From contig CM034234.1 in assembly GCA_019916065.1 (NCBI GenBank), positions 5,430,342-5,494,341 on the forward strand: a stretch of DNA of 64,000 bases, written 5' to 3'. The notes under the pieces were generated by a model. It saw only the letters and a program-made list of their open reading frames with translations. It searched no databases and was not told the origin of the DNA. The translations under genes were made by a program, and so were the position numbers. This stretch comes from Vitellaria paradoxa (lineage: Eukaryota; Streptophyta; Magnoliopsida; Ericales; Sapotaceae). Below are positions 49,213 to 62,300 of this stretch, one piece after another. Position 1 is the first letter of the stretch, and every line of letters starts with the position of its first letter.

Positions 49213-50143
49213 TTGGAGGGGTATTTGATTGATAAAATTTTAATTAAAAAATATAACAAAAATATGAAAATTTGATGTAAAAATAATATGTAATGAAATT
49301 TATTTAAAAAATATAAAACAATTAATAAAAGTAAATCAATTTTAATTAATTTTAATTAACGAAACACTTCCATAAATGACATAAATTTTATGACGTGCGT
49401 GATTTGAATGGGACGGGGTCTCAGTTGTGGTCACATGATGCTCAGCTGACAACCGAAACACGGAGCAGTCACATGGTTAAACTTTTTCTGACTGTGGCCC
49501 AAACTTTAACTGTCAGTCACGCACACTCACTCCTTCTGCATCGCCCTGTGACTGCTTATTCTTCAAAGTGGAATATGCCTTTGCATTGACTGTACAGCCG
49601 CATTTGAACTTCCATTTAAGGGAGGAAGGAGCACCCTTTCCGTACAGCCAATTTTTTTTTTTTTTTTTAATAATCAGGCTACCTAGATCAGTATGCGTTA
49701 ACCACCGGACAAATTTACAGTGGCGCTGAAAATATTTGTATCAGTGGTTACTAGAGGTAAATGAATATAACGTTTTACTTTACTGATTGAGTTATCTTAT
49801 AAAAGTCGTCTCACGAATAATTACTGTTTAACTATTTTTTTTTTTTTTGGTAAGGCCTTATTTATTATTAAGGTCACAACATTCTAGTTTCATTTTTTAA
49901 TAAAAAAATATAGCCTCACTCATCAATTCATAACCCCTTGAAACCAATTTCTGGAGCAAAATTTGATTGCCCTCTAGACTTGAACGAGGGTCAAAAACCT
50001 TGTGTCCGGGCTGGGTGGGCCACGAAAAAATAAATAAAAATCTTAATGGGTAGCGCTCCGACGCGCAAGGCTCACCGAACCGGTTCAAAACCGGAGACAA
50101 AAAAATGCCCCCTCAACCCAAATATGATGGATGTCGTAATACG

Positions 50144-50161
50144 CCCCCCGGGGGGGGGGGG
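50144..50161. repeat. C6-G12 homopolymer junction
   Basis: Six C bases run into twelve G bases, about 210 bases past the stop of the coiled-coil gene. It is almost the same structure as at 30365. Confidence 0.85.
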
Positions 50162-50373
50162 AAGAAAAAAAGAAAAACTTTGTCCATGTTAACATGATAA
50201 AATTAAATAAACCTAAGCTCTACCCGTTTCACCTTCCGACAGTTCCTGTATGAAAATGCCGCAACCGTATAATTTACTGGACGTTGAATAATAAACATCT
50301 TGAGTGAAACTGCTATTCTCTTGACAAGCCACTGCTTTGAAGTTCCTCCTCAATTTTATCAAATTCTCAATTA

Positions 50374-53300
50374 TCAATCTCCTCCCATCGAGTGCTCTTC
50401 GTAATCTTTCTCCAATTCTGATTTTGGCTTCGACAGTGCTGCCTCGGATGCCTTTTCTCCCTTGATCACAGGAGATTCAGACAAATCATTCTGCTTGCAA
50501 TCTAATGTCTTAGTCGTCTTATGTTTGGGAGAAGGAGAAAGGCTTTTAGGGGCTGTTTCTTTAGATAGTACCTCTACTGTTTGGTCTGAGGTCTTAGCCT
50601 CCAACTTTAGTCTCCTGATAGATTCAACTCCGTCATCTAGGGATTGTTTGAGAGCAAGAGATGAATTTCTAGGGGGATTTCCTTTTGGAGTCTCTGCTGT
50701 TGGGCTTGGACTCTCAATAGCCATCTTTGATGTCTCAATGGCTACAAGTTTGTCATCTGGGGCCTGTTTCAGAGCAAGAGAAGAACCACTTTCAGAACTC
50801 CCTTGCGACTGCAGCTTTGCTTTTTGTGTTAGGGTATCCGTTTCCAGCACTGGTTCGTCAACAAACATAGACTCGTCCTCTTGGTTCAGCTTAGGCTTAC
50901 GAGATACACTTTTTTCAGGCCCCTCTGATAGCATCTCTTTATTTTGCGTTGGACTTTCAATTTCCAATATCGGTCTGTCAACAGATTCAAATTCTTTTTT
51001 GATTTTCTCAAGACCATCCAATAGCTCTTGGACCCCTTGATCATCATGCCTGATCACAAGTTTACCATGTTCCCACTTTTAAAGGTTGAACCACAGACTA
51101 CATAAGGTAAGTAATGGCATATGAAAAAATAGATGTAGGAACAACAAATAAAGGTTAAAACAGCTTCCAGGATGAACTCGCCTGGAAATCTCTTTGTTTC
51201 GAGAGCAGAATTGCTTTTTGATGCTGTCCACTACACTGAATGTGGATATAAGCTGAAAATGAGACAACCAATGCTAAGAATGACAACTTCAACACTTCGA
51301 CGACAAACTTCTGGAGAGACTTTCTGAACCTAAAGCTGATTTCTAATAGAAAATATTCAGACATAAAGGTCCTCAAATGAAGGACCTCTGCAAAGTTCAA
51401 TAGATTAGAAGCATTAAAATTGGTTTATCTCCATATGGTTGGTTACACATATCATCAAACAAAATCTTGGTTTTTTGGTGGACAATATTACACAGATGGA
51501 CAGATGTCCAATGAAAATTATCTAGGACAAACAAGAAAGACAAATCCGTACCTTGGCTTCAGAAACAAGATATTCTTCTTCAAGATTTTTTCTCGGGTTG
51601 AATGCATGTGAATTTTCATCATCCGTACAAGTTGCTGACCCTGACCTGGCAAGTTTAACAATTATTGGTGCAAATCATCTTGTGATTATGTGATTTCAAA
51701 GGAACTAAACAAATAAAAATACCTTTCAATCGAGTTCAAGTCTTCCACAAGTTTCTTAAAAGTGGTTATAGAAGACCTCAACTCATCCTGATAAGTTAAA
51801 AGAGATGGCAGCAAAAATATGTACAATACATATATTCAAATTGCACAATAAAATTAGGTGGCAAATAATATGTGGTCGGAAGTGAATAAATACCTTGTAA
51901 GCAGATAAAAGACGCAAAGCCAACTTCACAAAATAGTCTCCGCATCTCTCCAATTCATCACTTGTAATGTATAAAAGAAAAAGGGTGATTAAATTACAAA
52001 ATAGTCATGACTTAATAATTACTGGACTCGACAATGTTGGCAAATAAAACATGAACTGGAAAAAACAATGAGATGTATGTTCTTTTCTTGAGAAAATCCT
52101 CTGGCAATTAGAGAGTTCTTGCTTGAGAACCAAAAGCCTGCAAGAGTACAAAGTAGTACGTACTTGACCAGCTTCTCCTTTTGCTCTTTGTACTTGGACT
52201 GCAACACCCATGTATCTTCCAGAAAATTAACAAATGCACTGCAAACATCTGCTTCCACTCTATAACAAGCGATAGATCTCAACGTTTCATCTTCCTAATA
52301 TTTAAAATTGTGGAAAAAAAAAAATAGATTTTTCAGTACCATCATGGAAAGTGTCCAACATGGCATCTTTGATATGAGGTGTAAATTGTAATGCATGCTA
52401 AAGAATGGTTCTGAATAAGTTTTAATTAAATTTCTATAGCAAGTGCAAAATCCAGCCACCTTTGTCTTCAAATGTTGAAGAATCTGATTACTTGCTTCAT
52501 CAAACTGGTCTCTTTCTTCTCTGGCATTACGAAGACGTGCTTTTGCGGCAGTTAATGTGGTATTGACCTATGCCAGTCAATCAGACTCATAAGTTGTGCA
52601 GTGGTTGTCAACATGGAGACATGAACAACTAAAACAGGTCTAACTACTAGAATGAAAAAGGTGAAGTTTTCAACTTATTACAGTTTTGAATACATCATTC
52701 ATGCCATTGCTGTGAAATTGGAAACATAATTTTGCATTTTAGAGGAATGTCATAAACTTAGTATCCCTTGCCAAAAACCACAGAAGCACTTCCTAAACAA
52801 AAGAGTTTTCACCCAAGCATGAAGTTCATAATGATAATTGCAATTACTATGAAACTGAAGCAGTAGTTCCAGGAGCACTGGCTCATATTGAACTTCCATA
52901 AATTTCAGAAGTTTACTCCATTCCTAATGAATGGAAATAATGATAATGATGAATTGAAATAGCCCCTTATCTGAACATTCATACATATCCATTTTCTTCC
53001 TTCAGCTACTTGCACTTTTTCAAGAGACCGGGCAACAATCTCTCTCAAGAAAGACATGCTCACCCCTGTATGCTGCCCCCTATTGCTGGACAATACAAAT
53101 GAAGAATGAGAAGCCTGAACCTTAGTACAAACATTGCCAGTTAATTTTCTACCATGACCAGTTTGCTTCATCTTTAAACTACAGTGAGATAAAGTGTGGA
53201 TATAGAAATGCTTATTAGATATGGGAACTACTACGGTACTACCTACAAATAGAAGCATTCATGTAATAAAGGAGTAAATTACAAGGAATCCCAAGAAACT

Positions 53301-56300
53301 TCCAATGAATTAGTAAAGTGCTCTTTTATGCCTCTATTGGATGCTTGAATAAGGGAGTTTTCCAACACTAAACCTGTAAGACACACATCCCATACCCCTG
53401 CTGGGTCGTATGTATTATATTCAGGTACTAGCACATAAACTGAAGTATCTACTGATTAACCTATGTACATGGGACACAGCATACAACATCATGAATGGAC
53501 ACAAATGAAAATATAGGTAGAACTGAAAACTTGATTCAAAAGCTTCTGATGAAGAGAAGTCTTCAATTGCAATAGTGGAGTTTTCTAGGTGGTGTTGGAC
53601 CATGAGGAACTACCTTTCTCAATTCAGCTTCAAGTTCATCTTTTCGCTTTTCAAGTGTTCCAATTTCAGGTATCAATTCCTGGAGAAGGCTGCAATACTT
53701 TAGGCATTTGAAATACCTCGTGGATAAAATGGATAATTAACAAATTTAACATGCTCATAGAAGCATACAGATATGTCAAACACCAAAATCAGCAAGATGA
53801 AAAATCATGATATCAGCTATCCATTTAGATGTTATCATGGTACTATTTATGAATAAAATTCAAAAAAGTACCGCATAAATGTGGAAACTATGAAGCTAAA
53901 GAACATTGCCAACAAACGCAAAACCATATGAAATTGAATACTTGCTTATTTCAAATCCCACTAACAAGAAAAATAACAGGGAATCATAAGAAATATTCTT
54001 TAGAAAATGTCAATAATGACGATGTCAAGAAAAGAACATTTAATCATAGCCATGCAGGATCTGAACATCAGATAAACAAAAACACCTGTGATGACAAAAA
54101 AATATATATATTTGAAAGGCTGAGCAATCTTATAATTATTAAAGGGGAAAGACCCACTAGCAATAATCATTAAGTCAAAGTGCAACTATAGTAAACAAGG
54201 GTGGAAACGATACTAAGAATGAAAGAACCCACTAATGTTTTATTTTCCATTATCTTTTCAATTTGCAAGAAAGTTAATGTAGAAAAACAGTTTAAACTTT
54301 TCCATTATGCATAAACATGTACATTTTACATGAAATGATTTGAGGGAAAATATTTCATTTCACAAAACAACTACCACAGGACACACATTTTCCACAATGA
54401 AATGCACATTCAATAATGGAAAGAGTTTTTCTTTTCTTTTTCCTTTCCTTCCCTTCAATTAAATGCAGCCTAAAAGATAGGAAATTTAGAGAAACAATAG
54501 TTGTAACATTTATATTCGTTCATTTTGATGATTCTCTTTTAACATGTCCAGGTTGACTAATTCTATGTAGTTGATTGACAAATTTCTCATCAAGAAAATG
54601 GCATTAATTTTGCATATAAATTTACCTTCTCAATTTGGCTGATTTCACTAGTTTTGGTTAAACGAAAGTTGAGAGCTTCTTCTTTCTGTAATCTGCTTAA
54701 AATAGAGTAAAACAAAAGAAAAATTTTATCACATTATACCAAGGAAATACAAGAAAGACAGAAAATTTCAAAAAGCACAAGGAAAGATAAAATAATCTAT
54801 CAGGAATAACAAAAAGTTCTTTTCAATCTTTACTAGCGTAAACTAAATCATTTTGTGTTTTGACCTAAATTAGACACTACTCCACTCAATTTCAATAGAA
54901 CATGGTAATCAATTGGACACCTAGGCTCTGTTTGGAGCTCTAAAAATTGCTGACAAATATTGAAAATCTCTAAAAGTTATTTATTTTTTATCTCACTGCA
55001 CGAATTACGAACCCACAGCTTCTATCAAATTTTATCACTTTTTATCACTCCAAACGCCCCCTTAATTCGAAAAGGTTATAAACAAAAGACCAGTGTGTTC
55101 TATTTACAAGCATTGTTGCTGCCTTAATAGTTATCTATTAATATATGATACACAATGACATTGAACAGTTGGATGGACAAACTATTATAAAATATGCAGC
55201 AACTAATCAGGCTGGAATAGAAATATTCCTCCTAAACTCACTCTTCTCTTTTCTCTAAAGGAAAAGTTATTTTGAGCTGTGGCATGCATTCTTGGAATAG
55301 GCACACCACCATACAAAAATAAATAAAGCAAGAAATAGCTAATGACCTGTGGTCTGAAAAGCGGGTTTCAGCTTTTAAGGCAGAGTTAGCAAGAGATTCT
55401 GATAAAATTTTTAATTTATGAACCTGCATATTAATGAAACACATAGTGAAGATAAGAAAGGATGAGGTAGGCTGCTAAATAAGCCTAGAATAGTAATATA
55501 TCTAATCGTGCATAACTGCACAACCAACTATAAGAATTAGCTACACTACAGAGACTAAGATCATTTGTATATAACATCATCTGCCTGTCTCATTGTAATT
55601 ATAGATATGACCCTTAGCTTTGAAAGTTCTATGTTTTAACTCTTCCCTGTTCTAACACAGAAAACAGATTGAGCACTAGCCTTCTAGGCCACTGATACAA
55701 TGATACCAGGTGTTTGGTCCTGAGGTGTTGAGGGGTTATTTCTTTTTGGGACAAGGGGAGGGGGGTGCCTACGAGGCCCAAACCTTCATAACCCCACACC
55801 AATTATTAAGAGTGTTGCAGCAAGCTTAGGATATGAGCCAATACAGCAACTCCTACGGATGAAATTTATAAAAAATAAAAAATAAAAGATAAAAAAATCT
55901 AGACAACTCCTCCAATTAAATATGGATTGGCAGATGGAAGGGTTGCCTCAGCAAGTTGTAGATAAACCCACATCTTGGGATAGAACAGCCCTGTGAAACC
56001 CAAGAAAACATATCATTATGAAAAAACGCACCTTTTGAGCATGAACCTCTGGAGAATCCCCATTGTTTAGGAGCTGCTTCTCTAGTAAAAGTGCCTCCAA
56101 TCTGGAACAGAGTTGAACTTGTGCAAGAGCATCTTTCAGAGCCTGCAGAGGAAAAAAAGGCATTTGATGTTATTTGGTTAAACATTAAAAATAAAGAAAT
56201 AAATAAAACACAATTTCACTCAAGAATCAGACACAAGTCTGAGAAAAGCTCCTCTAAATCATCCTCAAATTACTAAACAGGCTCCAATGTTGGTCCCATC

Positions 56301-59300
56301 AATCCAAGCTCTGGGAGGCTTGTACTGCATACAAACCTACAACCACTGGTGTGTCCAAACTTATATCCATGTTCACACACTTGATAACTAAACTCTTGCC
56401 ATTAACCAAACAACCACTGGTGTGTCCTAGGATAAGAGAGTGTGCATTGGGTTGCCCTTTTTTTTTTAGATAGAGCTATGGAAACTATTTGGAGCAATAA
56501 ATTTAAATTTTGGTCAAATATTGGCATCGTCTACAGCACAGTTAGGCATTACTGAGATCATGATTGTGTACTAAGGGTGAGCACGATACGGTAAGTTTGA
56601 CTTGTAATTCCTCTCTCTCTCTCTCTCTAAACTAATTGAAGGAGCTTTAACCACCAAGGAACTTGTCCCCAATGATCTCACACAGTTGGAAGGGCCACAA
56701 CACCCTTGGGGGGGGATTCATGGGAGAAAGGCACCCTTGGAAGGCGAGATGCTATGTGTTGAAGAGTTGATCATCCAAACAAATATACAAGCATAAACAG
56801 ATATTTGGACTGCAGTAGCTAAAATTTGATTTAGTCCAACATTAAGCCAGTTCATTCCCATTGGTAAGAGATTTAATATGATCTAGTCCGACATTAAGCC
56901 AGTTCATTCCCATTAACAAGAGGCACTATATTGTAGATTCATAAATTTTGCTATCCTTTTCTTTAACTGTATAATAACGGAAACGGTTACACGAATATAA
57001 ACTATACAATCCTAACAATGAATCAAATGAAATTACCAATCAACAATAGGACTGTAATAACTTCTACATTGAATAGAAGAACAATACACTTACTGAATTT
57101 TTTGCATTACAATAGCAATTTCACGTCTCTTGTAGTATTGAAAGATTAAAATCCAAAAAACTTTAGAATAATGCAATACTTCTTAAAACCAGTAATCACT
57201 AAGTAACCTCACCATCAAACATTACAATAGTATCGAAATCAGTCTCACCTCTACAGGTGCAACAATTGTTTCTTTTGAAGATTCATCATGACCCTCGGTT
57301 GCTGGATTTTTGGGCATCATTCCATCTAGCTTTATATATATCTGAGACCTCAGAATCTATTCTGAGAGCATATCATGTACCAAGAGAATGAAAAAAATTA
57401 AATTTTAGTTAATGTACAAACACATGACTGGAAAACAACGTAATGTACCATCTTGAAACATTAAACTCATGCCAGTAGAGATTAAACTTATGACTCGAAT
57501 CTTACTAAAGAATTATCTTTACCAGGTCCTTGATAGAATATATCATGCCTTCCCAACAGTGATTGAAAGGTATTCAAGAAGCATTATTGACTAGATGCAC
57601 GTGTTCTTACTTAAGAGAATTCACAACCGGACTGCCCAAGGAACATCTTATTTTTATTTTATTTCCATACTGTAATTTTTACTTGATGTTTGACTTCTAT
57701 TTTTTAATAGTTATTTTTTGAGAATGGAAATTGATATCCTATCTCACACTAGGTGGATGTAGTTAACTAGGAATTACACCCAAAAAAAAAAAGTCTCATG
57801 CATTTAGTTTTCCTGTCCAATTTACAAAGGCCTAGCTGCTGTAGCATTATTTTGTTCATGTGCACTGTCATTTTTTTTTTCACCTCACTTATAACTGTTG
57901 TCTAAAAAAGTAATTGATAGATTTAATTAGACGTAAAAGGAAAACCTGAATACAGAGCCCTTAAACTCCCATGTAGAAACATGACTCTTTATGTTAAGCA
58001 AACAGAGTAGTTTAAAATTGCAAACTTTTATTCATTTTACTATTTGATAGCTTAAAATCAGATCCCGGTGACTAACTATTTTCAATTTGACAATCTAAAA
58101 CAGACTTACTGAGTCCCTAATGTTATAAGTGTTAGTCTTCTATTTAGTTCATGACTGCATTAAATGATATTTATACAAATATGCAATCTAATAGTAATAA
58201 ATTTAAGAAGACAACTTTAATTATAAAGAAAGGGAAAACCAAATAATAATAATTATTAGAACCTCAAGCCCAAAAACTTCAACCAACAAGTGCAAGGAAA
58301 GACAAAACTGTGAATTTCAGGAACAGCATTGGGATACTAAGAAGCATAAAGGAGAAAACCCCCTCAGTCGATGCAGGCAAGCACCCTAAATACATATGAG
58401 CATGCACATGTGCACACTTACCTATTACCTATTGAATCTAAGACAAAAGTATGCAAGTTCACTCAAAACAATGAGACTTTAAACATCAAACTTATGCAGA
58501 CACAAAATGCACACTCCTTAACAACCTTGCAATATCAGCATTTACTTTCAACCCCGCAATAGCACCTTGAGCATATTGGAGCAGTTCTTCCTGCTTTACC
58601 TGAAATAAAAATAGAATTAGGGGTCAAATGTCAATAACCTTGCAAATGTTAACCTAAAAATTTATTGTAAATTATACAAATGCTTCTAAATGAAGGGTTT
58701 GCATGTCAATTGTACCAGTACTTCCTCCTCATAGCTTGAGAAAGTATTTGCCAAATTTTGTATGCTGCTCACCGTTGCATTTCGAATTTCCTTTCCTCCT
58801 GTGAGACAAAGCCTACATACTACCATATTAGGACGAAATTTTACCTAAAATTCCACTGATAAACTTTTACCGATTCAGGATAAGCATAGAGAACCCTTTT
58901 AAGCAACTTCGTTTTTCTTCTGATTACTTTTCATATGATTTGAAGTAATTATATTGGCCCACTTATAAAGCAATGGTAAAAATGAAACTTCAGGAGAGAA
59001 AGAAGAATCACCCAAATATTTCCAGTAGTAAAGAAACTTCCTCCTCATTTGGTGCTTCAAGAATCTGAGTCAGACAAAAGAGTTAACCTGCGGTTAACTT
59101 CCATGTATCAGCAAGTACAAAACCAAAATTAGATTTATCAAGTAAAATGACACATTGAATTAAAGGGAAAAGCAGGGATGGTATCAACATTAATGCTACA
59201 ATTCTCAGGTAACGTAACAGTAGCAACACAAATCAAATCCCAATTCAAACAAAAGAATAATTGAAGTTCCTTTCTAAAGAGTTTGTTTTATGGTCTGATA

Positions 59301-62300
59301 TAATGCCATTGAATACTCTCAAAACTCAAATCTATACTAAGTGGTCATCAAGGGGGGTAAAAAAGAACAACTGTAATTGGTTGTGTCCTTCTAAATGGGT
59401 GGACATATAATGACAAAAAACTCAGTACAACTAAGACCAAAACAATCAATATGTGCCAATCAATTACAGTCATGATTGAAAAACAACTTCTAACATCTGT
59501 CACAAATGGTAATGTTGCATATTTTTCACATTGCTATCATATATTGAAGCTAGTAATCTCCCAATTTAAATGTTTAAACCAAAAAACTATCAATTCATAC
59601 CAACCAAATGCATGTTGCCATGAACTCAAAAGTATACAGTAAAACCATGATGATTGGATATGGAAACAAAAATAGATAAATGAAAATGCCAAGATGCTTC
59701 CAGAAGAAGTAGGACAAAGACAGCAACAAAAACATTTGGGAGTCGAGACGGAGTGATCAATGCTCCACGACCTTGGTGGTGCTTTCAGGGCACCATGGAG
59801 AAATAGGCGAGGGTGCCTCCAAATGATTTGGGACTTCACCAAGAAGACAGCATGCGTGTGATCCAAGAAGGAAGACGTGCAGAGGCACATAATTGGTCCA
59901 CTTGTTGCCTAATGAGGCTAACTGATGGGACCACACTCCAAGAGGTAGTTATGATGGGGTATGGTATGGTAGGAGGGAGATATATATGTAAGAAAGGAAG
60001 CTTTAAGACAAAATAGGAAGCCCCAAGTGCCAAGTTACCACAAAGCCCTCCTTCAAGGTGCTTCTAAGGCTGAAATCAAGTTAATTGAACTTTACAGAAA
60101 TCTGCAGAAGAGAAATCTTTATATCACTTTTGCAAGTAGAAGCCTAGAAAGCATAGCATCTTGTCTATACAGTTTCACCAAACAGATATTCCATTTAATC
60201 AATGACCCACTCCACAATTTTTTCTTCTTCTTTGAAATGGCACCATCAATAAGTTGATTAACTAGCATAATGCTAAGTACTATAATTCACCCAAAGGGCA
60301 GTCTTGCTGTAAGCCCCGAGGATTTATAGCCTATAGAATTGATCTTGGTCACAGCTTTCATACAAAGCCACAAGAATATTTGCGATCGAGCAACATGAAG
60401 AAACTATGTCTGTCAATACGTTAAATATCTTAGTTCATGAGCAAAGTTGAGTAAGGTAGAGAGACGGAGAGAGTAGAAGAAATATCAGGCCTTTGATTAA
60501 TGCCAACTTTGTTCGGTCTTTGATTAATGCCGACTTTGTTCAACTTACCATAGAGAGGGTCATGCCTTCAAGAGCTTGACTGTAAAGAAAGACATCACGA
60601 AAGTTCATGGGTTCCCCACCAAGGTCAGAGTCATAATATAAAACCTGTCAATGGAGACATGAGGATACAAAAGAGCTACTCAAATAAGAGAAAAAGAAAA
60701 TACAGAATAATTTTCAAGTTTGACCACCACTAGAAAATGATATCAAGCATGTAGAAAATATGAAACAAGAACAAAAGTCTGATCGGTCTTATCCATGTAA
60801 AAAATCAGTCTTCCTCTTCCAATTTCCCCAAGATGAAACACCATTGGAACATTATGTTAACTTTATCAGGTTGAGGTTGCTTACTTGTTCAGAAAGCATA
60901 GGCATTAATACTCAGGCAGTAGTTTAATCAAAACCAAACATGATGTGGCAAAGGACAAGGAGCGCAACAATGGAGCTAAAATGGCATAAGCAAACCCAAT
61001 CACGAGGATAGTGATAAATGATAATGTGGTGGTATGGTCATGTGCCAGGAATGGGAGTGCAGGTGCCAATTGTAGCAGTGAAGGTCGTTACTTGCTAGAG
61101 TGGCATGGCTGGGGTTGTTTAGCAAATATTAAAGGTCAGATCACCATGCCAGAAGGTAGCAGCATAATTTTGGTGGCAGCCATAAAACAGGATGCAAGTT
61201 TTCCCTACTCATATTTCTTGCTTTTAGAAGCTTATTTCAAAAAACATTGAGAAAATATTGCAAGCATTGAAATACCAAGTTTTTAACTGAAAGAAAAAAG
61301 AAAATTGTCTAGACTGAATTAGACACCCGTCGTGGCATTATTACAATTAGAAAGCCAACTTGGGAGTGGATGGAGGTTCATTGATTGGACTAAGTTTAAT
61401 AATCCAAAACTGTCTCCAAAAGCAAGATGTTGCAAAAGGTGCAAAGTCATTCACGAGGAAGTGGTGTCTAGGCTCCAAAAGGGAGTTTTAAAAGGAAGCT
61501 AAGGTAAGCAAACTGATAAATTAATTCAGATGAAGTCTATGCACAGTCGTCACTAATATCATAGCTGTTCATCTTAGTGGGACACATGTGAGACCCATGA
61601 ATGAACAGTTGTGATCTTGTCCCCTTATTAATTTGACTGGAAGCTTTAGACACTATTGCAATCAGTTTCAGTGGAAGGTGCATTACACTGTCCATAAGGA
61701 GGGGGGGGACCCTTGTTAGTGACTGCAGTTTTCTCAACAAAATCTCTTCTTCAGTCCTTCCTCCATCGTTGGAAAAGATCTACCTTATTTTTTCTGTTAG
61801 GCAGGTAAGATCTCCTATGTGATTGAGATTAGAATCACGGTGATGTTTAATATTTTTGCTTCCAAAACAGAGGTTAATCAATGTTTTTTCCTTTGGTGAG
61901 TGTTTGCACTGAGTGTGGGTGGGCGACTCAGGCTTTAAACAACTGGATTGGCGACGTATCAAAATAATGAAATACGCTTCTTTATTTTGAACAAGAAAAC
62001 CACTTTGCCTGAATTAGGCAAGATTACAACACATTCTAGTGGACTTCATTTCTCTATGAAGCACAAACACTCTAAAATACATTTCGTACTGATGTTCAAC
62101 ACATCTTAGACATACATACTTGCTGGACAGCATTTGAACACGCCATGCGATTTGTTTGATCAATTTATTTATTTATTTTTCATTAGATATGATTGGGACA
62201 TGTCTGGGATCAAAACAGCCAAAACTCCTAAAAAGTGTCATCTTTTGTTACATCTTGTGTTACCTTTGTATATTGCAAAATGTTTGAGTTTATATATTAA

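Larger units (their letters stand above)
45844..50373. other. Intergenic DNA between MAKR and the coiled-coil gene
   Basis: About 150-400 bases next to the MAKR start probably hold its promoter. The rest has MITEs (47338, 47892), a polypurine tract, an (ATT)n run near 48768-48795 and a GC-richer patch at 49900-50110 of unknown origin. Confidence 0.45.

Noticed and set aside
49897..50110. A GC-richer patch with a 67-codon minus-strand frame
   Set aside because: It may be a relic of a mobile element, but no ends, duplications or second copy were seen in this window.
52905..53258. A 117-codon minus-strand frame between exons of the coiled-coil gene
   Set aside because: The exons at 53614 and 52567 already join in frame without it, and it resembles no family block; it is taken as intron.
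59537..60016. Frames on both strands around 59.5-60.0 kb
   Set aside because: They lie in an intron of the coiled-coil gene, overlap each other on opposite strands and match nothing recognisable.
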